Below, in pieces: positions 35,443 to 48,300 of a stretch of 64,000 bases of DNA. The position numbers and the translations under genes are program-made. Origin of the DNA: Akebia trifoliata (taxonomy: Eukaryota; Streptophyta; Magnoliopsida; Ranunculales; Lardizabalaceae); assembly GCA_017979445.1 (NCBI GenBank), contig JADQWC010000532.1, positions 1-64,000 of the forward strand, written 5' to 3'. Every line of letters starts with the position of its first letter. Position 1 is the stretch's first letter. The notes under the pieces were generated by a model that had not been told where the DNA came from, did no database searches, and worked only from the letters and a program-made list of their open reading frames with translations.

Positions 35443-36324
35443 TTAGCTGATTTGCAACTTTAAATCAAACTCTTCTCCAATAATCAAAGCCAGTCCAGTA
35501 ATTTCTGCAATACCAAACGTTCCCTTCCAATTCAAATTCACTCTCATCCTTGAATCACCATTCAATTTTGTCCCCTTAACATCCAACATATACCCTTTGA
35601 ACATACCATTCTTTTTCAAACCCAAGATAGTCACCTTTTCTATGACCCACTTCTGACTCACAGCAAAACTCCCATTCACCACCTCTGATCCAATCTTGAT
35701 CTCATTACCTACAACTGTGCTGAAAAACTTCACTAAACTCCATCTCCCTCCTTCCCCACCCATCTCTACATCCTCACCATCATCCATGAATACTTCTCCA
35801 ATGGCTTTACCACCACTGTCAACTACTACCAAAAGATGGAATCCTGTTATTCGGGCTGCTTGTGTCGTCATGGCTTCTCCTTGCATGGCTAGAATATTCC
35901 CTTCCCGAACGTGTACATTTATATGGTCAAATGGGGCATTGAGTTTGACGTAATTCCCATATGTTACACTCACCGATTGTGAATAGTTGAAGAGATCAAA
36001 CCAAGTTCCTGTTGGGAAGTATGCCTCAACAGCAACAACTCCAGGTTTCAATACTGGAGACACCATTACACCTTCACCGATTAAAAACTGTGTGCTGATT
36101 CCATAGGTTTGGACATCATCAGGGAATGAGAAGAAAAGTGGCCGTGCAATGGGGGTCCCAATAGTGTGTGCTTTGTACATTAATGTGTAGAAGTAGGGGA
36201 GTAGTCTGTATCGGAGCCCAAGTGACTTCTTCGCTGATTTGGTAACAGAATCCCATAGATAAAGCTCTTGTCGGCTTGATTGAATGTCTGAGTGATCTCT
36301 TGCAAAGGGATAAAATGCTCCAAG
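35443..36324 (-). CDS. Alpha-glucosidase exon 5 (C-terminal domains, residues 611-903)
   Basis: Acceptor TTCAATGCAG. Starts [13 protein letters not shown] and contains [19 protein letters not shown] and [11 protein letters not shown] at the end of the barrel, then the beta-sandwich domains ([15 protein letters not shown], [23 protein letters not shown]). Stop TAA at 35443-35445. Confidence 0.95.
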   Translation of the reverse strand, partial: LGAFYPFARDHSDIQSSRQELYLWDSVTKSAKKSLGLRYRLLPYFYTLMYKAHTIGTPIARPLFFSFPDDVQTYGISTQFLIGEGVMVSPVLKPGVVAVEAYFPTGTWFDLFNYSQSVSVTYGNYVKLNAPFDHINVHVREGNILAMQGEAMTTQAARITGFHLLVVVDSGGKAIGEVFMDDGEDVEMGGEGGRWSLVKFFSTVVGNEIKIGSEVVNGSFAVSQKWVIEKVTILGLKKNGMFKGYMLDVKGTKLNGDSRMRVNLNWKGTFGIAEITGLALIIGEEFDLKLQIS

Positions 36325-39300
36325 CTGCATTGAAATAAAGTTTAGTGAGTCAATCTCATAACACAAGCAACACTTTGTGAGTCCCTATGATTTAATTACC
36401 TAAATCAAACATTATTCTAACAATCATAAAGGAAGGTAGAAATATAACCAAGAAAACGAAGAATGTGAGGATTGGCACGTGGAATTAGTATGTAAACTTA
36501 TTTAAAGCAAAAAAATCTTACTTTATTTTTTTTGTAGAAATTAATGTTAATCCAACTTTACCTGAATCCAACGTCGACAGAGCTCCTCAGTTGTGTCTCG
36601 AGCAAATCCACATATATCAGCTCCAACCATTGGAATCCCAAATAACCCGGAGTTCAAAATAGATGGAATTGAATATTGTAGGTCCTCCCACGTGGCAGCA
36701 TTGTCGCCAGTCCAATGTGCAGTGTACTTTCCAGATCCAATAAAAGTTGATCTGGAGAGTATGAATGGTCTTTTTTGCGTCAGTTTAACTAAAGCTGTAT
36801 TTGTAGCTTTGCATTCTAGGAGGCCATAGAGGTTGTGGACATTGTACTCAGTTATATGACCTGAGTGAAGAGCTGTTGCTGGGATGGTTTTGTTATTGAT
36901 GGGTCGTCGGATTCCAGCATTGTTGATAGCATAGGGAGGGTTATCAAGGGTAGAAGAAGGGGAGGGTTCAGAGGTAATGAAGTTGGATATCTCATTCATG
37001 TCCAGCCAGAGACCATCAAAGGGGATAGTCTTCCAGAATTGTGCAATCTCATTACCCCAGTAGATTCCCGTGTTAGGATTTAGGAAATCGGGGAAGTAGA
37101 CAGGTCCCGGCCACACTTCACCTAAGTAAGGGGTTCCATTACGTTTTATGAATATATCAGCTTTCATGCCTCGGATATATGTTCCATATGTGTCATTCAC
37201 ACCGATACCTGAGGAAGAAAATTGAAAGTAATAAGTTGTTACACAACAGAACATCTCTGTTTGGAACTCCCCGAATAAGGTAAGGGTTTTCTACACAGAT
37301 ACTAGAGAAAGAAGTCTCCACCATGCATGGTAGTTGTAATCATAGTTACTAATAGAGATAAGGTGCATGGATTATAATAATGTGCATGAGATACATTATA
37401 TCAACATGAATACTACTTATCTCTATTAGTTACCAAGTCAGAATACAGGTTTAAAACGTAAATAAAAAGTTCTTAAAAAATGACCAAAAGAAAAGAGTCA
37501 TGATTTTCTAACTCCCCCCTCTGACAAACTCTCCTCACGTGGATGTGCATAGAACCATAGATTTTCCTTTTGATACACAACTGCACATCCCCATAAAAGT
37601 GAACCACAAGCCACCAAAAAAAAAAAAAAAACAACTTTTGAAACATGCAACTAATTAAAAAAATCATATTTTATTAAAAATGTTAATTTTTTTACTAGTT
37701 TTATTGTTAGAAAAATGCATTTTTTTTTAAATGCCATTTCTTGTGACCATTGCTGTGATGAAGGGCCAAATCATAAGCAACCAGGCTACAAAAGTTGACC
37801 ACATGCTAAAAACTTGCATTGTGTAGACTACTCAAATTCCTTTGAAGCAACAAACAAGTCAGCCGAGTTAGGAGTCAAAGTTTCTTTTCTTACCAGGGTC
37901 TAATATGAGCACATATTTCTGTCCATTCTGGTGAAGTCGATCAACAAATTTCTTCATCTGGTCTGCCGGAAAGTTGACAGGATCAAGAGTGAAATCCTTA
38001 TGTCCGTCCATGTGATCGATATCTGTCCACATAACTTCAAGAGGAATTCCAGCTTTGGCATAACCAGCAACCACACCCTCAAGATCAGACACGTTTTTGT
38101 ACCCATATCTGCACTGGTGAAATCCTATAAAACAAAACCACAAAACGCATGAATAATTAAGTAAATTCAAGCAAACCTAATGTAATGTTGAGATACAAAA
38201 TTCCTCTCTCCTATCACAAAGTTGTTCATGCGGAGCTCATGTGAATTAGAAGATACTCCCCATGCATTTGTCATAGATGGAGTTGCTGGTCACTTGTTCA
38301 AATTTAGTGTGTGGGAAGTCTGCGTTGACGGCCTCTACATGTTGATTTTGTATGGCCTCATCGTTATGGTCTATTTTTATTTTTTTACAATGGCATAAGC
38401 CTTTGAGATCATTTTCTCACTGAAAACATACCTGGTGGTTTATCAGTAGATTTCAGAAGATGATATAGTAAGGGTCACAAGGAACAAGAGGGCCTTTTAG
38501 CCATTCAAACATGGTCTTCTATTGGAGACTAACAAAATATACATGTCATCAAAATCTTGCTCCCCCCCACCCTCCAAAAAAAATTTATTTTTTGGCCAAC
38601 AGATTGAAGAGGTGAAAGGCGGAATCTTGGTTGAAAATAAAGGGTTTTTGGCAAAACTTTGAAGGCTTGGTCATTTTCCAATATTCTTTTCATTGAAGAA
38701 GTTGAGGAGTATGCCATCAGTTTGAAAACCTCGCCGGTATCTTAACTAATCTCCAAAATCAGGAGTGGAATGTCTAATTCACACTTAAAACAATGGGAAG
38801 CCTTCAGAGGCCTTAAGAGAGCCAAACATTTTTCAATATATGGCCTAGAAGTTTTGGAATGAGCTGATTTTTTGTGAGGATGATCTTTATAGTGAGATCA
38901 TCCTCACAAAAAAATCAGCCCATTCTGAAACTTCTAACCCCATCAAAAGTTGTTTACAATTAAATGACAGTCCATGATTCTTCAACTTGTAAACTAGGGT
39001 TAGAAGTTTCAGAATGGGTTGATTTTTTGTGAAGATGATCTCCTCACTATAGAGATCATCCTCACAAAAAATCAGCCCATTCTGAATCTTCTAGCCTATA
39101 TATTGAAAAATGTTTGGCACGATATATATATATATATATATATATATGTGAGTTATGGTAGCATAACTTAGTCGGGGAAGGATCCTCTGTGGTGCTTCTT
39201 TCCTGCAGTACCATGTAGTTCGGTTAGACGGTTGAGAACGCACTACCAAAATCCCTTTGTTGAATTGTTGGAGTTCAACAACCATTCAATTTCAATCCAA

Positions 39301-42300
39301 TCGGCAAGACATAAAAAAGAGAGTTTTGTTTAAAAAAAATTCAAACCTGATACAAACCATAATCACTACATGGCTGATGGTTTAGATATTAATTTTCAGC
39401 CTGAGATCACCACTGTTGAAAGAGTACTACAGGGTACTACAGGGTACTACAGGGAAGAAGTACCACAGAGGATCGGCTCCAAACTTAGTCATACTACCAC
39501 CCTTACAGAGATTTGATATGCTCAAATTAATGGTCTGCCACGTGGTCATGTAACACTTACTATTCTATAGTTCATGGCCTAGATCAGATTCTTTTAAAAA
39601 AATCTTAAATTTTTTTTTCCCTGATCAAAGGCCGTTGAACTTCAAAATTTGGATCCAATGGTTAAATCACTTTTTTTCCTTTCTACTTAGAATTTTATAC
39701 TTTACATTCACAAGGCATCTGATCAATGTTTTCGGCTGTCAATAAACGTGGAATGTAGATTTTAAGTGATGGGATGCAATCAGTTCAAGGTGGTTTGCAA
39801 GTAATCACTCGCTAAAAGTAACTAGAATTTAAAAAAAAATATAAATAAATAAAGATCTTGGCGGCTTACCGAAGGACCAATAAGGCATTGGTGTAGGCAA
39901 GCCAATGAGCTCTGTATATTGCTGCATAACAGATTTTGGTGATGGTCCAGCAAAGAAGTAGAAATCAAGAACACCTCCAATAACCTTATAACTTATCTTA
40001 GATCCTTCATAAACAATATCCATCCCATTACTATTAACCAACACCACACCATGAGTCATCCCTGCAGAACCTTTCCCATCTCCACACTTCGATCTCACAT
40101 CCATGTAAAACGGATGAGACCCATAAAGATTCACATCTAGATCAGCACTAGCAATATCAGCATTCCACAGTGTCAGTGTCTGGTTGTGTGTCAGACGGAA
40201 TGACGACTTTGTATGTTCTCCTAAGCCATAAATAGATGATCTATCAGCCGGAAGTGATGATGATATCTGTATGTATTGGTCTTTGAATACGAGTGTGGTG
40301 GTGTCGGTATCTGACACTTTGGGTGATGTGTCGAAGAGGGTGTCGTTGTTTGAGTGACGAGTAATGGAGAATGTGAAGGGGTTGGTGTGGAGAGTGAGGA
40401 TGAGATCGGATTGTGGGATGGAGAGGAAGTAGTTTTGAGAGATGGGTTGGTGGTTTTCTGATAGGGATCTGTGGGGGAGGTATGTAATGTGAGGAAGGAT
40501 TTCTTGTGGGATTTCCCATCTTTGTTTGTTGGAATCAGTTATTTTGATTCTCAATCTGTTATTGGTCTCAAAGCTGCAAAGAAAAGGAGGGAACAATTAT
40601 TGAAAGATTATTAAATGTTAGTCTTAATCATAATTACAAAATTCGTAAACTTCTCCGAATAAGGAACAACCCATTAAATTAGTGAGTCGATGATTTATTG
40701 ATTATTCACCAAATATGGGAACATTTATGTCCTTGAACCTCGAATACACACAACTCACAAAATTTTCTTGAATATTTTACAAAACTTCTGTAAAATAATC
40801 AAACTAAATCCCCACTAAATAATTTCCGAATTCAATCTTGATTATTATGAACCTACCCAATGTTTAAGAACTCAATACCCATGTATTTTTACTTCTCAAA
40901 ATCGTAATAAAGCTCTCCCATTTTAAGCTCTTAAGCTTCAATCCATTGTTCTCAACCTCACCTTCGTCCCTCTAGATCATTCTTAATTTTAATATCCAAA
41001 TTTCCATCATCTTTTACTTCAAAAATCCTAACTTGTTCTTAAGGTTTTAAGGTCAAAAGTATAGATATAGAGTTTTCAATGCATTGAATCGAATAAAAAA
41101 ATCTGATCCTTTTCGATCTGATAAATATGGTCAGGATAAAGGATTTGGATTTTGATAAAGACATGGTCCGATGATGAATCAATCTGATAAGTTCTCAGAT
41201 CAATATTGGATCAACCATCATCCAATCCAATAAATAGCCGATTTGTTAGTGTTTGAAATATATAAATATGTATTACTTTTTTATTAAAGCATATGGTGGA
41301 TACTTTATTTTATTTATGCTTTTATTAAACCAAAAGGGATATGAGTAGGGCCAATTCAATTAAAAAATAATGAATTTTGGGATTGATCTGGAACAATATA
41401 TATCATACTATATCAGGTTCAAACTTAAAAATAACATATTTGATCAGGTTCAGGTTTGGCCTGTGCCTAATAAATTCCTTATCGAATTAGTATAAATTAG
41501 TAACAATCTGATCTGTTGAGAGCCCTATGTATATATATATATATATATATATACTCTTAAAGTTGTGAAGAAGATGGTAAATTTGTTTCGAAGGTTGAAG
41601 TAGATAAAATTTTGAGGTTGCAGAGTAGGTTGAAAACATTTACCAAGAGGATAGAAGATAAATTGGTTTTGCAAAGAAAAATCAAGGTCATGTCTTCAGG
41701 GTATTTAGGTCATTTTTCATAAGTTTATTAGGGAATACAAGATCAAGGGACTTGTCACCATTTTGAACACATGGACATCTCAAATGTTCACCTAAACGGG
41801 GAGGGCTGTGTCTAAATTGCCCAAACTACCTGGTCCCAAAACCAGTCCAAGGAATCTGGATCTTAGTGCAACCATGTTTTGGAAACTCGGTATTTCAAGC
41901 TGATACTGAGTTAACTCTCTCAGGTCATTCCATTTTTGATGATTTAAATCACTTAACTAAATTTATTATCTTTACCATTATAATGAGAGAAGGTGGTTGT
42001 ACACCAAATTTTGAGTGGTTATAAATGCTTTTACTTTTCTATTTAAATTTAAAATAATTAAGGTCATTTTGGTCAAAATATCAAAAAAGTTATTTCCTCT
42101 TGTAATAATGCAAAATCTATTCGTCGCATTGATACCAAATTACAGGATCTTTGCTAAATTGGGAATTGAGAATATTTGATGGGAATTAAGAATATTCGCT
42201 AAATTGGGAATATTTGATAAATTGGAAGTACTTGGAATATTTGGAAGGAGTATGATAGTATGAAGAAGACAAAGGTTTGATCGTATGAAGTATGGAAAGT

Positions 42301-45300
42301 TTGGTGGTATGAAGGATGGATAAGGAATGAAAGAAGAAAGGATAAATGATAGAGAAGTAAAAGAAGAGGATATTATTTCTTTGTCTCCTCTCAGAAGTGA
42401 TTTCGTTGATTTATAGAGGATTTGGTTTAAGAGAATTGAAAATTGTTTGAAGTCCGGAAGATTCTAGAATTTCAAAAAAATTTAAATTATTTTAAAATCC
42501 GGAAGATTCACAAATGTTTGTTAATAATTAACGTTACTATTTGTTAATAGCAACTAATGCCTGAGTGAATAATAAACACTATTCATCGCATGACTTTGTG
42601 ACTTATAACGCATGAGTGAACAGTAAACACTATTCATCGCATGACATACTTTTCACATGCATATAGACTTTTTACATACAGATTTTTTGAGATACTTATA
42701 CATATTAAACATATTAAATATATATCAGAAGTGGAAGTACTCTTCGTTTTCGTTGTCTGAGATGCTTTGTTGAAAATCTGAAGAGGACTGTGTTGTTATC
42801 AATCATTTAGTAGAGATTGAATCTTTGAGAAATTGTAGCTTGTTTGAGATTTTTTGCATTTGTCTGATGGCTAATGCAAAGTCTTAAAAAGAAATTGTTG
42901 TAGGCGATGATGCTGGAGTTGTTGCAGAGAAGACTATAGCTTAGGCATACGATTTTGTTTGGACCTTTGATAACTTCAAAAATTCTAATGGAGATAATTT
43001 ATTTTTAAGAGATTCAAGAATTACCTTGTTTTGACCATATTTGTTTCACTATTTCACATAAGTGTTTCAGAAAAATGAAGGGAAATAATCTAACGATTCT
43101 TTTGAATAATGTCATTGAAAATCCATGGACAACTTGTGTAAGTAAGGTAGAGCATATTTTTATAGTTCATTTCTTCAATTTAAATCTATTGTTGTTGAAG
43201 AAATCTTTAAATTGAAGAATTTAAACGTTTTAGAGGATATCAAGAGTGACTCCAAAATATTGCCACCATTATGAATAGGACTAGTATGATATTTGATTGT
43301 TGAATTTTTGACAAAATTGTAACCACGAATAAGATTCTTTGGAATTTTGTATGGGAAGAATAAATTCTCAAGTACTTTGATAATCCCAATAAGTGTAAGG
43401 GATTTGCTCATTATTAGGAGATTTAACATATTTGGAGGCTCCCCCATTCATAAGATGAAATAATCTTTTGAATTTTAAATTTTTAATATGCAATCTCACC
43501 TTCTTGATCAAGGGTGTGAGATATTATTGCATTTTGAGGTTGGGTTAAAATGGGTTCATAGAATTTTGACGAAAGATTTGACTGTCTTGGATTAAAGAGA
43601 TGTTTTTCAAGAAACAATTGACTTTGGATTTGAGATACAGTCATAAATTCAAATTTCTTTGGAGATAAGGTAAAAATTGCTTAACTGATTTTTAAATATA
43701 TTCTAATTTTAGAGAGATCGGAGAAAATCGAGAAGGAGAAATTTGAATTTCTATAGAAATTTTCTCCTTACCATTTGATTTATTTTGACTTTTGGATGAA
43801 CTCATTGAGACTTTTAAAGAAATTCTCTAGTTAAAAAATCAAGAAGACAATTTTGAAAATTAGGAATAAATTCTATATCAAATTCAAAAATTATAAGGCA
43901 TACCATCTGGCAAAAATTTGTTTTGATGCAAGGATTTTGACATCTTATTCTAAAATACTTTTTACAGATTTGCAATCAACTTTTAATGATAATTTTTTGT
44001 TTAAAACGTTACTTTAAAATTTTAAAATTGTTACGACAATTGTTAGAATCTCTTTTCTAATTGTTGAATAATTTTGTTGACAAGGATTCTAAATTCTCGT
44101 GGTATATCTAACAATTTGTTCTTCATTTTTTAGTATTTTTTGGATCAAAATTCCTCTATAACATATTTCAGAGGCATCTGTTTGAATTATTTTGGATAAT
44201 TCTAGATCTTGAATATGTAAACAAGGTAAGAATTTGATAGTTTGTTTAATTTTTTGAATAGCTAAACTATGGCTTGCTGTTCATATCTTTTTCTTTTTTT
44301 TTTTTCATTCTTCTGTGACTTTATGAGAAATTCAAAGAGAAGTTTGCGTTTTTTTTTTTTTTATAGATTTTTTATGAAATTGAGAACATAATTAAGGCTT
44401 CTTAAAAATCTTTGTAATTGTTTCTTATCAGTTATTTCTTTAGAAAATTTATCAACAAATTGTATCACATGGTTTACAAGCGTATATGTTTTATTTTCAA
44501 AGAAAAATTCTAGAAACTGTATTTTTGTTTGAAATAAATTAATTTTCCTTTGGGAAATAACAAGTCCATTTTTTAAAATCACTTTTACAAATATATAAAG
44601 ATGTTTGTAGTAGGCATCTATATTTTGAGAAAAAACGAGAATATCGTCCATACAGACAAGGATAAATTTTGAATAACTTGAAAATATGTCATTCATTATA
44701 TTTAAAATTCATTTAGGACATTTTTTAATCCAAAGGACATTACATTCCACTCGTAATGTCCAAAATGAGCTATGAAGGTAGTTTTGTATTTATCAGACTC
44801 TTGTATTTGCATTTGCTAAAATCCTGATTTTAGATCGAATTTTGAAAAAACATTTGCATTGGTGAGTTGGTCAATAAGGTCCTGTTTATTAGGAACATGA
44901 TATCTTATAGATTGTAATACTTTATTAAGGGATTTATAATATATTATAAGTCTTGGAGCACTTTTTTCTAGTTTAATTGCATTTTCAACATAAAAAGTAC
45001 CACAACTCCAAGGAGATTTAGATCTTCTAATTAATTTCTTATCAAGAAGGTCTTCAATTTTTTTTTTTTTTTTTTTTGACATAATTCTAGGTACCTAGAA
45101 TTCATTTGAATTGATCAAGCTTTTGTAGGAATATTTTTTCATTAAAAGATGAAATATAGGGAAGAGCAACTTGATGAGTTTTCCTATGCCAAAAAGCACT
45201 GGGAATATCAAAACAAGAAGTTTGTATTAATTGTTTTTCAAAAAATTTATCTTTGTTTGTATTTTTGGAGAATTGATATCTTATTGTATTTTTGAAATAT

Positions 45301-48300
45301 TTTTTCTTGGTTGACAAAGTTTAGTTGTTTTTTTTTTTTTTATTGAATTAAATTTATTAAAAGATCAACTTGTCCAAATGTAAAAGGAGATATGAAGTTA
45401 AAGAGAACTTTTTCATTTCCAAGCTTATAGAGGATCCCTTGTGGGGTCATTACTAATGGTTGGATTTGATTGAGAAAATGAGTGTTAAGTATTACTTCTT
45501 GTTGTAAGGCTGGGACAACAAGAAAAGGATCTAGGAGGCAAATCTTTTGTTTACAAACAAAGGAATCTGTTATTTTTTATTTAAGATAAATAAGTTTACT
45601 AGTAGTCATTGATAAAGATGTTTGTGTTGGCTTGCAGAGAAAGAGGAATCAAGTCTTCTCTAATGCAATTAATATTGGCTCCAGAATCAATAAGAGCGAT
45701 GAATTTTTGAAAAAAATTTGAGTTTTAATTGTAATTGAAGTATACCATTTTTAATAGGTAAATTAGATTATAGCATTAAGAAATTGATTGTTTTGATCTT
45801 TAGGATCAGAAAGTTTATCTGAATCAGCTTGGTGATCAAATATCATTTTTAATTTTGCTACTTGCTCTTTTAAGATTCTAATTTCTTCCTTTAATAGATT
45901 AATTTGTTGTTATAAATTAGAGAGAATGACTAAAGAGGTAGTTTCTTTTGAAGGAATTTAATTGAATTTTGAATAAATATCTCTTAGTGAATATATGGGA
46001 GTTGAAGTAGAAGGAGTTGGAATTTTTTCTGAGAAATGTTTATTTTGATTTTTTTGATTTTCTAATATTTGTATCAAATGTTAATTGCGTTGGTCTTTAT
46101 CAGGAATTTCATCTAATATTTTTAACAATAATTTTTCGTTTTCTGTTAAAATATTTAGTTGAAGTATATTTATTGAAGATGATGAGGATGAGATTGAGTC
46201 TAGATGTTAAGGGAACTCACAATTATCTTCTGAGGAAGAATGGGATTCTTCAAAAGAAGACAATTGTACTTCATTAACTTTTTTATTAAAACTTTTAGGA
46301 TTGCTCCATGGCCAAGTGTTCGACATTTATAGCAGATAATTGATTTGGATTCTTTTTCTATTTTTTTACTTTTATTTTATTAGAACTAGGATTTGATTTT
46401 CCTTTTGAATATTTTCTTGAGAATTTTTTAGGAGAATATGATGATGTTTTCTTCAAAATTATTGGTTTTTTTGTTTTTGTCTTATTTTTACAAAGGGTGC
46501 TAGAAATATTTCTTTTCCAAATTGATAGCAAAAGTCTCCTAATTTTTTACGAGATATTTTTTCTATTTGCTTTTTAAGCTTTAAGTCTGAGCAAAACTTT
46601 AGACCTATCATATTAACTCTTTGTATAAGTACACCAAAGGTGAACTGGGTATATTTGATGCTATCAGAATTGCCTTTGAAATTTTATCAAATCTTTTCAG
46701 CAAATAATGGTGGTAGACTAGATATAAACTTTTTTTTTTTTTTTTCAGAAAAGATCATTACATCCAAGTATTTGATAAAGTTTGGCTAAGAAAATATATT
46801 TATACCATCTAAAATCAATTAAAGTTGGATATTTAAGACTCATTAAGATTTCTCGATCTTTTTGTCCTAAATCATCAAATCTACCATTAAAAATATAGAG
46901 AATGTTTGAAAGAAAGGGATCTGGAATTTGATTTCCTTTATCATCTAACTTAGGACTGCCATCTTCATCTAATTTGACGTGATCAAGAATACTATCTCTT
47001 TAGGCTTAGTTTAACATATTGTTCCACCATCCGTAGAGTTGACCAGTAAACCCGCCTACAATGGTCTTGTAGTATGGGTTCTAATAAATTATAACGGTTA
47101 CACGTATTTGCAAACACAATCATTTGAAAGAGAGTGTTCATTATTTGATAATCAGTGAATCCATCTATGTTCTTCCATTTGTAGAGTTCATTCACATTAT
47201 AATGTTTTGTTGGATTTAGTTTCTCTTCAAATTGGACATCAATTAGTGTTGGTCATCGATAATAATACTTTATTTTTTAGTAGAAATTTGATCATGGTTG
47301 AAGATAGTTTGATTTTTTGAGTTTCTTAACTTGAAATATTTTTTTTTTGTCATTAATAAATTGAGATTCTATATTTTTATTATTAGAAGAAATCGTAAAA
47401 AAGGACTCAGAAGAATTTCCTTGTTCTGGTTTTTCTCTTGATTGTTCTGACAAAATAATTATTTTTAAATATCTTTGAATTCTTTTGATTATTTCTTCCA
47501 AAACAGATGAAGTTTCTATTGAGGTTAATTCCTTTTGAAGATGAAAATGATTTTGAATATTTTATTTAATTGTTGATGATTCTCCTATGATTTTTATGTT
47601 AGGTTTATTTAATAATGATCTTATTTGTTGTCCTAATTGATGAAGATAGGTGTTAGTATAATTATTTTGTTTAACTAGATGAGCTATATCTTTTTGTGTA
47701 CAAGGAATTTCCTTTTGAAATTGAGATTCAGATTTAAAAAGTGTCGTTATTAAACTAATTGCTTTTATATCTCTAAAAAGAGGAAATTGTGATTCAATTT
47801 TCTCATTTTTTATCATTTCTCATATTTGTATTTTTTGTTTTAACATATTTATTGAATGAGACAATTTTAAATTTGTTTGGATTTTTAACTATGTAAATAA
47901 TGAAATATAAATTTGTTTTTTAGCCATCTCATCAAACCATTTTTCTTTAATCTTCTTTTGTTCCATTCGAGAAAAGTTTTTAAAAAATCATTTGTGTGGC
48001 GGATTTTTTAGGATATCAACTTTTAACAATTCTTTATTTATTGTAAACTTTTTTATTTTCAAAACAAATCATATTAACTTGTTTGGATGGACTACCGAAA
48101 TCACACTCAATACGATTGTATTCAGTTTCAACTTCTTTATGTTTTGGATAAACATGATAAGAAATATGAGTTGAAACAGTATTATATGCTTTGTTGGTCA
48201 TTTGATTAAATGGTTTTCGAGAGGATGAACTTGTTGATGGTCTGAATACAATGTAGTTATTTTGATTTACTGTATCAATATTAATTTCAATACTATCATC

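Noticed and set aside
35696..37083. Several plus-strand open frames
   Set aside because: Antisense shadows of alpha-glucosidase exons 4 and 5.
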